Assembly: GCA_963771835.1 (NCBI GenBank)
Contig: CAVYVA010000002.1
Span: 1,054,001 to 1,118,000, forward strand
DNA length: 64,000 nt
Direction of reading: 5' to 3'
Source of the DNA: CAVQCJ01 sp963771835
GTDB taxonomy: Bacteria; Actinomycetota; Actinomycetes; Prado026
Part shown: in pieces, positions 19,323-27,721 of the stretch
How positions within the stretch are numbered: the first letter of the stretch is position 1
Layout of the letters: the number at the start of each line of letters is the position of its first letter
Notes under the pieces: model-generated
Seen by the model: the letters and a program-made list of their open reading frames with translations, nothing else
Told to the model about the DNA's origin: nothing
The model's database searches: none
Program-made: the position numbers and the translations under genes

Positions 19323-20506
19323 GGCCATACGGTCACCATGTAGGCGCCGTACCAGGTGCCGAACAAGGCGAGCGCCCCGAGAACCACGAGCGCTGTCCGC
19401 GGGCGAGCGCGACCCAAGGCCGCCGCGACCGGCAGCAGCCCGAGCAGAGCCGGCACCAGCAGCCGCAGCTTGCTGTGGTAGTAGTTGCTCTGCCCGAGGG
19501 TCAGGACGAGAACCGTCCAGCCGTACACGCACAGCGGCGGCCAGACGCCTTCCACGGTCGCGACGACCGCCATCACCATTGCCACCAGCAGCATGACCGC
19601 CGTGCTCACGGCAACCCACTGGTCCCCCGACTTCACGGTCTGCCCGAGGAACGCTCGTGTCGCCGCTCCCCAGTCCAGCCGGGTGCCCCAACCTGCCTGC
19701 TGGATCTCGAACCAAGCGTCGAGCCGGCCCACCCGCGAGGCGACCCAGAGGACGTATGCCGGCACGCCCGCACAGGCCAGTGCCGCGGCCGTCACCGGCA
19801 GCCACTCCCAGCTCCGTCGCCGCCAGAGCTCGCAGGCCACGGCGACCACGACAGCAGCACCGACAGCGGCCCCACCAGACCTGGTCAGCCCGGCGAGGAA
19901 GCCGCACGCACCGGCCCAGAGCCACGCCTGCCGCTGCGCAGCCAGGAGCGCGCCGGCCGCCAGCGCGAGGAAGAGACCCTCTGCGTAGCCCATGAGGAGC
20001 ACGACCGCCATCGGCTGCGTCGCCACGAGAGCGACTGCGGGCAGGGCGGCGCGCGGGCCGTGCAGGCGGTGCACCAGCTCGTGCACCAGCACGGCGGCGG
20101 CCGCCGAGCCGAGCAGGGCCGCGACCAGGGCTGAGGTGTCGTAGGTCAACGACGTCAGCAGGTGCACGGCGCGCACGAGCATCGGGAAGAGGGGCAGGAA
20201 GGCGAGCTCGTTGCCGGTCGGGTGCGCGGCATCGAACGACCAGCCCGCCGGATAGCCGTCGGCCGCGATACGGATGTACCAGACCGCGTCCCACGAGAGG
20301 AGCCGTTCGCGGACGCCTGGACCGCCGGGCCGGGTCATCAGCTGCAGCACGGTCAGCTGCAAGATCGCCGCCGCGAGGAACACGACCAGGGGAGGCAGCA
20401 GACGGTTCGTGCGCCGCCACGTCCGCGGCCGCGCGGAACGGCTGCCGATGCGATCGCCAAGGTCGAGCCCGGCCGGAGCCTGCGTGATCTCCAGCTCGCC
20501 GTCCAT
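19310..20506 (-). CDS. PIG-V-like mannosyltransferase, polytopic membrane protein
   Basis: A 398-residue integral membrane glycosyltransferase of the GT-C type, resembling GPI mannosyltransferase PIG-V. The first loop carries the catalytic acid in SWDAVWYIRIAADGYP, followed by FLPLFPMLVR. About ten hydrophobic helices follow. Actinobacterial members are thought to use polyprenyl-phosphate mannose to build surface glycans or glycoproteins; the acceptor here is unknown. ATG 20506 (MDGELEITQAP) is chosen because the longer frame upstream is basic, low-complexity and overlaps the divergent gene region. The end overlaps the kinase gene by about 13 bp. Confidence 0.8.
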   Translation of the reverse strand: MDGELEITQAPAGLDLGDRIGSRSARPRTWRRTNRLLPPLVVFLAAAILQLTVLQLMTRPGGPGVRERLLSWDAVWYIRIAADGYPAGWSFDAAHPTGNELAFLPLFPMLVRAVHLLTSLTYDTSALVAALLGSAAAAVLVHELVHRLHGPRAALPAVALVATQPMAVVLLMGYAEGLFLALAAGALLAAQRQAWLWAGACGFLAGLTRSGGAAVGAAVVVAVACELWRRRSWEWLPVTAAALACAGVPAYVLWVASRVGRLDAWFEIQQAGWGTRLDWGAATRAFLGQTVKSGDQWVAVSTAVMLLVAMVMAVVATVEGVWPPLCVYGWTVLVLTLGQSNYYHSKLRLLVPALLGLLPVAAALGRARPRTALVVLGALALFGTWYGAYMVTVWPYAV

Positions 20507-20682
20507 CCGCGTACTCCGCCCAGAGTCCAGCCTGCCGTCGGTGCCGGTCCGCACCCGGCGCAGGCACCGGGCGGTCCTGGGAGCCTGGGGCTCGTGCGCA
20601 GCCGGACGACAGCCCTCCGACCGAACCGGTGGGACGCACAGACGAGAACCGGTGGGATGGCGCGGCACCTAGACTCGTGGCT

Positions 20683-20982
20683 GTGATCTTCAAACGGGTC
20701 GGTGACGGGCGTCCGTACCCCGATCACGGCCTGACCGGCAAGGGCTGGGCCGCGGTCCCGCCGCGGCAGGTGCGGCTGGCCGACCTGGTGACCACCAAGA
20801 GCGCCCTCGATCTCGACACGCTGCTGGCGGAAGACTCCACGATGTTCGGCGATCTCTTCTGTCATGTGGTGCGCTGGAAGGGCGAGCTGTACCTCGAGGA
20901 CGGTCTGCACCGTGCCGTGCGGGCCGCCCTGCACCAGCGCAGCACCCTGCACGCACGCGTGTACGAGCTGGAGGACCGATGA
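20683..20982 (+). CDS. Small conserved protein of unknown function
   Basis: A 99-residue protein beginning VIFKRVGDGRPYPDHG, with RQVRLADLVTTKSALDLDTLL and GDLFCHVVRWKGELYLEDG. The stretch is reminiscent of a ParB-type N-terminal fold, in which a specified value is followed by a basic helix, but I do not assign a function. Its stop overlaps the start of the next gene as ATGA, so it is co-translated with the LytR C-terminal-domain protein, a pairing I recall from other actinobacteria. Start GTG 20683. Confidence 0.6.
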   Translation: MIFKRVGDGRPYPDHGLTGKGWAAVPPRQVRLADLVTTKSALDLDTLLAEDSTMFGDLFCHVVRWKGELYLEDGLHRAVRAALHQRSTLHARVYELEDR

Positions 20983-21540
20983 GCACGCTGACCCCGACCG
21001 GGACCGGGCGCCGCGGCCCGCTGCCCGTCGTGGTCGCCGTGATCGTCGCGCTGGCCCTGGGGATCGCCGGCGGCTGGTGGTTCGCCGGCCGCGACAAGGG
21101 CAGCGCGTCCGCGCCGCCGACCAGCTCGCCCAGCTGCTCGACCGCACCCGAGCACTTCGAAGAGCAGCAGCGCCAAGCCGGTCGTGCTCCCGGACCCGCG
21201 CACGATCAAGGTGAACGTCTACAACGCGACCAAGCATCGCGGTCTGGCCAAGGCGACGAGCGTCGAGCTCGCGGCCCGCGGCTTCGGTATCGGAACCGTC
21301 GCGAACGACCCGCTCAACAAGCTCATCGTGGGCACGGCCCAGATCAGGTACGGCACCAAGGGCACCGCCCAGGCGAAGGTGGTCGCGGCCCAGGTCCCGT
21401 CGCCGATCATGGTCACGGACAGACGCAAGGACGCGTCCGTCGACTTCGTGATCGGCGAGCAGTACAGCTCGCTCAACACTCCTGCGCAGGCGCAGACGCA
21501 GCTGAAGGCCATCGCCACCCCCACCGCGTCACCCTGCTGA
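20979..21540 (+). CDS. LytR_C domain secreted/anchored protein, apparent frameshift
   Basis: One N-terminal membrane segment (VVVAVIVALALGIAGGWWFAG) is followed by a Ser/Pro linker and a LytR_C domain (IKVNVYNATKHRGLAKATSVELAARGFGIG, LIVGTAQIRYG). The domain is found at the end of LytR-CpsA-Psr wall-polymer ligases and alone in small anchored proteins; its function is unknown. The frame changes in the linker, between about 21130 and 21165, which fits one extra base and gives 186 residues. It overlaps the upstream small gene by ATGA. Confidence 0.8.
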
Positions 21541-21571
21541 GGTGGTCGGGTGCATGGGCGGGGAGGACATC

Positions 21572-21661
21572 TGGCGGTGGCGGTGGGATTTGAACCCACG
21601 GAGGAGTTGCCCCCTCACACGCTTTCGAGGCGTGCTCCTTAGGCCGCTCGGACACGCCACC
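21572..21661 (-). tRNA. tRNA-Ser (CGA)
   Basis: A class II tRNA on the minus strand. The acceptor GGTGGCG pairs with CGCCACC, the discriminator is G and CCA is encoded. The anticodon loop CTCGAAA between CACGC and GCGTG gives CGA, reading TCG. The long variable arm and the T arm GGGTTCAAATCCC are present. Confidence 0.96.
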
Positions 21662-21681
21662 GCCGGGTAGGTTACCCGAGG

Positions 21682-22113
21682 TCAGCGCCGCGCCTCGAAC
21701 CACGCGCGCAGCCGTGCGGCGCACTCGTCCTCGAGCACCCCGCCGACCACCTCGGGGCGGTGGTTGAGCCGACGGTCGCGGACCACGTCCCACAGCGACC
21801 CCACCGCGCCAGCCTTCGGGTCGTACGCCCCGAAGACGAGGCGGTCGACCCGGGCCAGCACCGCCGCACCGGCGCACATCGTGCACGGCTCGAGCGTGAC
21901 GACGAGCGTGCAGCCGTCCAGCCGCCACCGGCCGAGCGCGGCGCCGGCTGCGCGCAGCGCCACCACCTCGGCGTGCGCGGTGGGGTCGTCGCCGGACTCG
22001 CGGGCGTTGCGGCCCCGGCCGAGCACGGAGCCGTCCGGCCCGAGGACGACCGCGCCGACCGGGACGTCCCCGTCATCGCGCGCCTGGGCGGCCTCGGCCA
22101 GCGCCAGCCGCAT
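21682..22113 (-). CDS. tadA: tRNA-specific adenosine deaminase
   Basis: Converts the wobble adenosine of tRNA-Arg(ACG) to inosine. The zinc-binding deaminase motifs are intact: HAEVVAL (His and catalytic Glu) and PCTMCAGA (two Cys). AYDPKAGAVGS and NHRPEVVGGVLEDEC fit TadA rather than a cytosine deaminase. Using ATG 22113 the protein has 143 residues. That is a little short at the N-terminus, so a non-ATG start up to about 12 codons upstream is possible. It follows the deaminase-associated protein gene on the same strand. Confidence 0.92.
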   Translation of the reverse strand: MRLALAEAAQARDDGDVPVGAVVLGPDGSVLGRGRNARESGDDPTAHAEVVALRAAGAALGRWRLDGCTLVVTLEPCTMCAGAAVLARVDRLVFGAYDPKAGAVGSLWDVVRDRRLNHRPEVVGGVLEDECAARLRAWFEARR

Positions 22114-22148
22114 CGCGTCCTCGTAGCCGGGTGGGATCCCCGAGGCGC

Positions 22149-22649
22149 TCAGCCCGACCCCTCGTCCAGCGTCTGCCGGAACTCCTCGCCGAAACCGAGC
22201 CTGGACGCGATCGAGTCCAGCATCTCGTCCGGGTACAGGTCGCTGTCCTCGCAGAGCATCGCGACCTCCATGGCCGGCACGCCGAGGTCGGCGAACACCG
22301 ACAGGTCCCCGGCCGGCTGCATCGTGTCCAGGTCGTCCTCGTCGGGCATCGGCAGCTCGAGCCGCTCGAGCACCTCGCGCGCCAGCGGCCAGTCCTCGGC
22401 GGCGGTGACGTCGGAGAGCAGGATCCGCTCGTCGTCGCCGAACACCCGGACCGCCACGAAGAAGTCGTCCGCCACCGACACCATGCCGATCGAGCCGCCG
22501 TCGCCGGGCTGCTGCCGGATGGCGTGCACGAGCCGGTCCAGACCGTCGGCAGCGCTGGGCGGCAGGGTGGCGACCACCCAGCGTCCCTCCTCGAGGTACG
22601 CCGCGACGGCGAAGTCCGTCGCAGTCCCCTCGGCACGGCCGTCGGACAT
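22149..22649 (-). CDS. tRNA adenosine deaminase-associated protein
   Basis: A 166-residue acidic protein of the actinobacterial family named for its constant place upstream of tadA. Characteristic stretches are DFAVAAYLEEGRWVVATL, GMVSVADDFFVAVRVFGDD and ATRLG-like ASRLGFGEEF near the C-terminus. Its biochemical role is not known. ATG 22649 (MSDGRAEGTATDFAV) is chosen; upstream codons run into the divergent upp promoter region. Confidence 0.85.
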   Translation of the reverse strand: MSDGRAEGTATDFAVAAYLEEGRWVVATLPPSAADGLDRLVHAIRQQPGDGGSIGMVSVADDFFVAVRVFGDDERILLSDVTAAEDWPLAREVLERLELPMPDEDDLDTMQPAGDLSVFADLGVPAMEVAMLCEDSDLYPDEMLDSIASRLGFGEEFRQTLDEGSG

Positions 22650-22751
22650 GCGGGCATCGTGGCACGGGAGGGCGTCCCACCGACAGGGCCTTCGGACCCT
22701 CCGGTGGCCGCACGACGGTCCCGGCCAGGCCCTGGCGCTAGCCTTCCCGCC

Positions 22752-23389
22752 ATGCGCGTCCACGTCGCCGACCACCCGCTCGTCGCCCACAAGCTGACCA
22801 CGCTGCGGGACGAGCGCACCGACTCCCCCACCTTCCGACGCCTCGCCGAGGAGCTGGTCACGCTGCTGGCGTACGAGGCGACCCGCGAGGTCCGGACCGT
22901 GCCGTTCGAGGTGCGGACCCCGGTGGCGCCGGCGATGGGCGTGCGCCTGGCCCAGCCGCGACCGCTCGTGGTGCCGATCCTGCGCGCGGGGCTGGGCATG
23001 CTGGAGGGGATGGTCCGGCTGCTCCCGACCGCCGAAGTCGGTTTCCTCGGGATGGTGCGGGACGAGTCGACGCTGGTGGCCACCACGTACGCCGACCGGC
23101 TGCCCGAGGACCTCGCGGACCGGCAGGTGTACGTGCTGGACCCGATGCTGGCCACCGGCGGCACGCTCGCGGCCGCGATCGAGCTCTGCTCGGCCGCGGG
23201 GCGCACGACGTGACGGCGATCTGCCTGCTGGCCGCGCCGGAAGGGCTGGACCACCTGCGGACGACGTTCGCGGGCCGCGACGCGGCGGTCTCGGTGGTCA
23301 CCGCCGGTCTGGACGACAAGCTCAACGAGAAGGGGTACATCGTGCCCGGCCTCGGGGATGCGGGAGACCGGCTGTACGGCGTCGTCTGA
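22752..23389 (+). CDS. upp: Uracil phosphoribosyltransferase, apparent frameshift
   Basis: Salvages uracil to UMP with PRPP. The N-terminal part is canonical (HPLVAHKLTTLRDERT, VPILRAGLGMLEGM). The PRPP loop reads DPMLATGGT. After ELCSAAG the frame ends, but the family C-terminus continues in another frame (HDVTAICLLAAPEGL, VTAGLDDKLNEKGYIVPGLGDAGDR), so one base is missing in the G run near 23200. Restored length is 212 residues, as expected. It is divergent from the tadA-associated gene. Confidence 0.93.
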
Positions 23390-23404
23390 GCCCACGGTCA
23401 AGCA

Positions 23405-23438
23405 CGGGCTCCACCCGGTCGACACCTCTGGGAGCCCG
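23405..23438. terminator. Weak stem-loop between upp and pntB
   Basis: CGGGCTCC (23405-23412) and GGAGCCCG (23431-23438) can form an 8 bp stem with an 18-base loop, between the convergent upp and pntB genes. There is no T tract. It may act as a terminator; the evidence is position and pairing only. Confidence 0.35.
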
Positions 23439-23501
23439 GAGGGACGTTCAGCGGACGAGCTGTTCGACTGGCTCTGGTCGCGGGCCGCGGTCCGCTAGCC
23501 G

Positions 23502-24884
23502 TCACAGGGCCTTGAGCGCCGCCACCACCTTGGTGAGCGAGTCCTTGGCGTCGCCGAACAGCAGCGTGGTGTTCGGCTGGTAGAGCAGGTCGTTGTCGAT
23601 CCCGGCGAACCCGGGTCGCATCGAACGCTTGAGGAAGATGACGTTCTGCGCCTCGTCGACGTCGAGGATCGGCATGCCCGAGATGGGCGTACCCGGCTGC
23701 CGGGCGGCCGGGTTGACGACGTCGTTCGCGCCGATCACGAGCACGACGTCGGTGGTCGCGAACTGCGGGTTGACCTCGTCCATCTCCTTGAGCTGCTCGT
23801 AGGGGACGTTGGCCTCCGCGAGCAGGACGTTCATGTGCCCGGGCATCCGGCCGGCGACCGGGTGGATGCCGTACAGCACCTCGACGTCGCGGGCGGCGAG
23901 CAGGTCCGCGAGCTCGCGCACCGTGTGCTGGGCCTGCGCGACGGCCAGCCCGTAGCCGGGGACGATGATCACCTTGGTGGCGTAGTTGAGCAGGATGGCG
24001 ACGTCGTCGGGCGACGCCGAGCGCACCGGGCGGTCCCCCGCGACGGCCGTCGACCCGGCGCTCGAGCCGCCGCGCAGCGCCCCGAACAGCGTGGAGGTGA
24101 GCGGACGTCCCATCGCCTTGGCCATGAGCCGGGTCAGGATCGTGCCGGACGCGCCGACCAGGGTGCCGGCGACGAGCAGGAGGACGTTGCCCAGGACGTA
24201 GCCGGACGCCGCGACGGCCATGCCGGTGAAGGCGTTGAGCAGCGAGATGACGATCGGGACGTCGGCGCCGCCGACCGGCAGCACGAAGAGCACACCGGTG
24301 GCCAGCGATGCCAGCACCACTCCCACCGCCAGCGCCGTCGACGGGCTCTGGGCGCCGCCCTGCACGAAGACCGCCACCGACAGCGCCAGCGCGCCGGCCA
24401 TCGACCCGCCGAACAGCACCGGGTGGCCGGGCAGGACCACCGGCCGGGTGGTGATGAGCTCCTGGAGCTTGAGGAACGTCACCACCGAGCCGGAGAACGA
24501 CACGGACCCGACGACGATCGTGAACAGCGAGGCCACGAGCGGGAACCCGCCGCCGGTGGTCTTCAGCTCCAGGAACGCGACGATCGCGGCCGCGCCGCCG
24601 CCGACGCCGTTGAACAGCGCGACCAGCTGCGGCATCGCCGTCATCGGGACCCGGCGCGACGTGGGCACCGCCACCGCGGACCCGACCACGATCGCACCGA
24701 GGATGAGCGGCAGGTGGTCCAGGTGCTGCGCGACCAGCGTGGTCACCACTGCGAGCACCGCGCCGAACGCACCGAGCAGGTTGCCGTTGCGCGCGGACTT
24801 CGGCGACGACAGACCCTTGAGCGCGAGGATGAAGCAGACCGCCGCGACCAGGTACGCGAGATCCACCCACGTCTGCTTGGTCAC
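23502..24884 (-). CDS. pntB: NAD(P) transhydrogenase subunit beta
   Basis: Membrane subunit of the proton-translocating transhydrogenase, which drives NADPH formation from NADH. The first 270 residues form about eight to nine membrane helices. The C-terminal NADP(H) domain III has PGYGLAVAQAQ, GIHPVAGRMPGHMNVLLAEA and VVLVIGANDVVNPAA. At 460 residues it has the full family length. The GTG at 24884 overlaps the stop of the preceding subunit gene as GTGA. Third gene of the pntA1-pntA2-pntB operon. Confidence 0.95.
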   Translation of the reverse strand: MTKQTWVDLAYLVAAVCFILALKGLSSPKSARNGNLLGAFGAVLAVVTTLVAQHLDHLPLILGAIVVGSAVAVPTSRRVPMTAMPQLVALFNGVGGGAAAIVAFLELKTTGGGFPLVASLFTIVVGSVSFSGSVVTFLKLQELITTRPVVLPGHPVLFGGSMAGALALSVAVFVQGGAQSPSTALAVGVVLASLATGVLFVLPVGGADVPIVISLLNAFTGMAVAASGYVLGNVLLLVAGTLVGASGTILTRLMAKAMGRPLTSTLFGALRGGSSAGSTAVAGDRPVRSASPDDVAILLNYATKVIIVPGYGLAVAQAQHTVRELADLLAARDVEVLYGIHPVAGRMPGHMNVLLAEANVPYEQLKEMDEVNPQFATTDVVLVIGANDVVNPAARQPGTPISGMPILDVDEAQNVIFLKRSMRPGFAGIDNDLLYQPNTTLLFGDAKDSLTKVVAALKAL

Positions 24885-25154
24885 TGCTTGCGGCCCTTGA
24901 ACATCTCGAGCATGCGGTCGGTGACGACGAAGCCGCCGACCATGTTCAAGTCGCCAGCACCACGGCCAGCGACGCCCGAGCGTGACGTCGACGGCGCCCT
25001 CGGCGCTGCCGGTGACCAGGATCGCGCCGACGAGGATCACGCCGTGGATGGCGTTCGCCCCGGACATCAACGGCGTGTGCAGCGTCGTCGACACCTTGGA
25101 GACGACCTCGAACCCGACGAACACGGCGAGGACGAACACGGTCAGCAGACCCAT
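24881..25154 (-). CDS. pntA: NAD(P) transhydrogenase subunit alpha part 2 (membrane), two apparent frameshifts
   Basis: The small membrane part of the split alpha subunit. The first two thirds are clean: LLTVFVLAVFVGFEVVSKVS, PLMSGANAIHGVILVGAI. After DVTLG two single-base deletions must be assumed, near 24982 and 24951, to recover SLAVVLAT and then LNMVGGFVVTDRMLEMFKG, which matches the family end. The restored protein has about 91 residues. ATG 25154 is the likely start; a TTG a few codons upstream is possible. Its stop overlaps pntB. The damage is probably a sequence error, since both flanking subunits are intact. Confidence 0.85.
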
Positions 25155-25162
25155 CCCGGAGC

Positions 25163-26272
25163 TCAAGCGCCGATCCCCTCTCGTACGTCCCCGTCGCGGG
25201 TCACCCAGCAGCCGGCGACGACCTCGTCGTCGAAGTCGGGCACGACCTCGCCCTCGCTCGTCATCAGCAGCAGCAGGTCGGAGACGTTCCGGGCGTAGAG
25301 GCGGCTCGCGTCGACGGGCATCTGCGAGGGCACGTCCTTGCCGCCCCACACGGTGACCCCGCCGATGAGGACCTCCTCGCCGGCGACCGAGCCCTCGACG
25401 TTGCCGCCGGTCTCCGCCGCGAGGTCGACGACCACGCTGCCCGGCCGCATGGCCTCGACCATGGCCCGCGTGACGAGCAGCGGAGCGGCCCGGCCGGGCA
25501 CGGCGGCGGTGGTGATCACGGCGTCCGACTTGGCGACGAACGGCGCCAGCAGCTCGCGCTGCCGCTCGGCGCGGTCCGTGCTCATCTCGCGCGCGTACCC
25601 GCCACCGCCCTCGAGCGCCTCCAGGTCCAGCTCGACGAACTTGGCGCCCATCGAGCGCACCTCGTCGGCCGACGAGGCCCGGACGTCGTACGCCTCGACG
25701 ACCGCACCGAGCCGTTTCGCGGTCGCGATCGCCTGCAGCCCGGCCACCCCGGCCCCGAGCACGAGCACCTTGGCCGGCGGGATCGTGCCGGCCGCGGTCA
25801 TCAGCAGCGGCAGGAAGGACGGGAGCTTCTCGGCGGCGACGAGCGCGGCGCGGTAGCCGGACACCAGCGCCTGGGAGGTCAGGGCGTCCATCGACTGGGC
25901 CCGGGAGATCCGGGGCAGCAGCTCCATGGCGAAGGCGGTGACCCCGCCCGCGGCGAGCGCCCGGATCCCGTCGGCGTTGGCCGACGGTGCCAGGAAGCCG
26001 GCCGTGACGCAGCCGCGGCGCAGCCGGCCGACCTCCTCGACCGACAGCGGCGAGACGTGCAGCACGACGTCGACCTCGCCCCAGGCGGAGCCGGCGGGGA
26101 CGACGGTCGCGCCGGCCGCCTCGTACGCTTCGTCGGTCGCGAACGCATGGCGCCCGGCGCCCGCCTCCACCACGACATCGAGGCCGGCCTTGGCCAGCCT
26201 CGACACACTGTCCGGAACCGCGGCCACCCGCCGCTCACCGGGGCGGGTCTCGACCGGGACGAGGACTCTCAC
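25163..26272 (-). CDS. pntA: NAD(P) transhydrogenase subunit alpha part 1 (NAD-binding)
   Basis: The soluble NAD(H)-binding domain I subunit. The N-terminus VLVPVETRPGERRVAAVP is the family signature. The Rossmann motif is VLVLGAGVAGLQAIATAKRLG, and the mobile-loop region lies near ALEGGGGYAREMS. The split of alpha into two genes is the actinobacterial arrangement. GTG 26272 is chosen over the longer frame because VRVLVPVETRPGE is the usual start. It is divergent from the TSUP permease across 125 bp, which should hold promoters for both. Confidence 0.94.
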   Translation of the reverse strand: MRVLVPVETRPGERRVAAVPDSVSRLAKAGLDVVVEAGAGRHAFATDEAYEAAGATVVPAGSAWGEVDVVLHVSPLSVEEVGRLRRGCVTAGFLAPSANADGIRALAAGGVTAFAMELLPRISRAQSMDALTSQALVSGYRAALVAAEKLPSFLPLLMTAAGTIPPAKVLVLGAGVAGLQAIATAKRLGAVVEAYDVRASSADEVRSMGAKFVELDLEALEGGGGYAREMSTDRAERQRELLAPFVAKSDAVITTAAVPGRAAPLLVTRAMVEAMRPGSVVVDLAAETGGNVEGSVAGEEVLIGGVTVWGGKDVPSQMPVDASRLYARNVSDLLLLMTSEGEVVPDFDDEVVAGCWVTRDGDVREGIGA

Positions 26273-26397
26273 GGCGCGCACGTTAGCGGCCACGGCGACC
26301 TGTGTGCGTGCCAGGGGCCCAAACCCGCCGGAGGACGGCCGCGGACACGCAGCACAGGTCGCCGGGGTCGGGTCGGCGTTTGCCAGACTGCGCGCCC

Positions 26398-27181
26398 ATG
26401 ACCCCGCTGCAGGCCGTCGTCGTCCTCGGCGCGGGGTTCGTCGCGGGCGGGATGAACGCCGTGGTCGGCGCCGGGACGCTGGTGTCGTTCCCGGCCCTGC
26501 TGGCCGTCGGGCTCAGCCCGGTGGTCGCCAACGTGTCGAGCTCGCTGGGCGTGCTGCCCGGGTCGGTCGCCGGGGCGTACTCCTACCGGCACCAGCTCAC
26601 GCCGTTGCGGCCCTTCCTGCGCCGGGCCGTGGTCCCGGCGGCGCTCGGCGGCCTGGCCGGCGCGCTGCTCCTGCTGCTGCTGCCGGCCCGGGTGTTCGGC
26701 GCCGTGGTCCCGGTCCTGCTGGTCGTCGCGGCCGGCCTGGTCGCGCTCCAGCCCCGGATCGCCCGGCGGGTGGCCGCCGGGCGCTGGATCCGGCCGCCGT
26801 GGGACGCGGATCGGGGTGCCCGGGGTGCCGGCGCCGGGCGCCGTGGTGCTGGGGACCGTGCTGCTGGTCGCGGTGTACGGCGGCTACTTCGGGGCCGGGG
26901 TGTCGGTGATGTACCTGGCCGTGCTCGGCGCGGTGCTCGGCGGGATCCAGGCGGCCAACGGTGCGAAGAACCTGCTGTCGGCGGTCTCCGGCTTCACCGC
27001 CGCGGTCGTCTTCGTGCTGCACGCGCCGGTCGACTGGGCCGCGGTCGTGCTGCTCGCGGCCGGCAGCGCGGTCGGCGGCCTGGTCGGCGGCCGCTTCGGG
27101 CAGCGGTTGCCGGACCTGCTCCTGCGCGCGGTGATCATCGCGATCGCGCTCGCCGCCGCCGTCCTCCAGCTCCTGCGTTGA
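26398..27181 (+). CDS. TSUP/TauE-SafE family permease, apparent frameshift
   Basis: A membrane protein of the sulfite exporter TauE/SafE family, about eight helices. The family start LGAGFVAGGMNAVVGAGTLVSFPALL and the second-half repeat VAVYGGYFGAGVSVMYLAVLG are present. Near 26815 the frame moves by one base (ADRG, then VPGVPAPGAVVLG), which fits one extra G; the restored protein has 260 residues. The substrate (sulfite, sulfonate or another organic anion) cannot be told. It is divergent from pntA. Confidence 0.87.
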
Positions 27182-27189
27182 CGTCACGG

Positions 27190-27632
27190 TCAGACGGCTG
27201 GGGTCAGGTGGGTGCGCAGGCCGGCGAGGGCGCCGTTGACGAATCCGCCGAACACCTTGCGGCGCAGGAAGCCCGGCGCGGACAACGAATGCTCGATCGT
27301 CAGGTCGAGGGACACCTCCGTGCTGCCGTCCCCGCGGTCGCGCACGCGGTAGACGCCGTCCTGCCGTCTCTGCATCGAGCTCTTCACGAGCGTCCAGGAC
27401 ATCGCGTCGTCCGCGTGCTCGAACTCGAGCGTGAAGCGGTCGTCGCCCACCGGCGTCGACAGCTCGAACACGGCCGTGGCCGGTGTCCCGTCCTCGTACT
27501 CCTCGAGCAGCTCCGCCGCGGTGATCTGCGGGACCCACTGCGGTTGCGACCCGACGTCGCGCAGCACGGCGAGCACGTCCGGGGCAGCGCGCTGCGCACG
27601 ACGATCGACCCGTTCGCGTGGTCCGTCGGCAC
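27190..27632 (-). CDS. SRPBCC/polyketide cyclase-like protein, apparent frameshift
   Basis: A START-like (SRPBCC) domain protein of about 147 residues. It starts VPTDHANGSIVVRSA and continues, one base later, as APDVLAVLRDVGSQPQWVPQI near 27585; one base seems to be missing there. WVPQITAAELLEEYEDG, FTLEFEHADDAMSWTLV and DGVYRVRDRGDGSTEVSLD are typical of actinobacterial cyclase/dehydrase-like ligand-binding proteins. No catalytic residues can be pointed to; the ligand is unknown. The end abuts the TSUP gene with an 8 bp gap, convergent. Confidence 0.75.
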
Positions 27633-27721
27633 TAGCCCCGCCCTCCTGGGTCTGCTCCGACCAGGCTAGCGACCCGCGGGCCCCCTCCCCGAGGGGCCTC
27701 CCGATGGAGATACTGGACCCC

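Noticed and set aside
18563..20134. Kinase gene extended to over 500 codons
   Set aside because: The extension runs antisense through the mannosyltransferase-like gene and has no domain; the natural end is reached at 19322 with a one-base shift.
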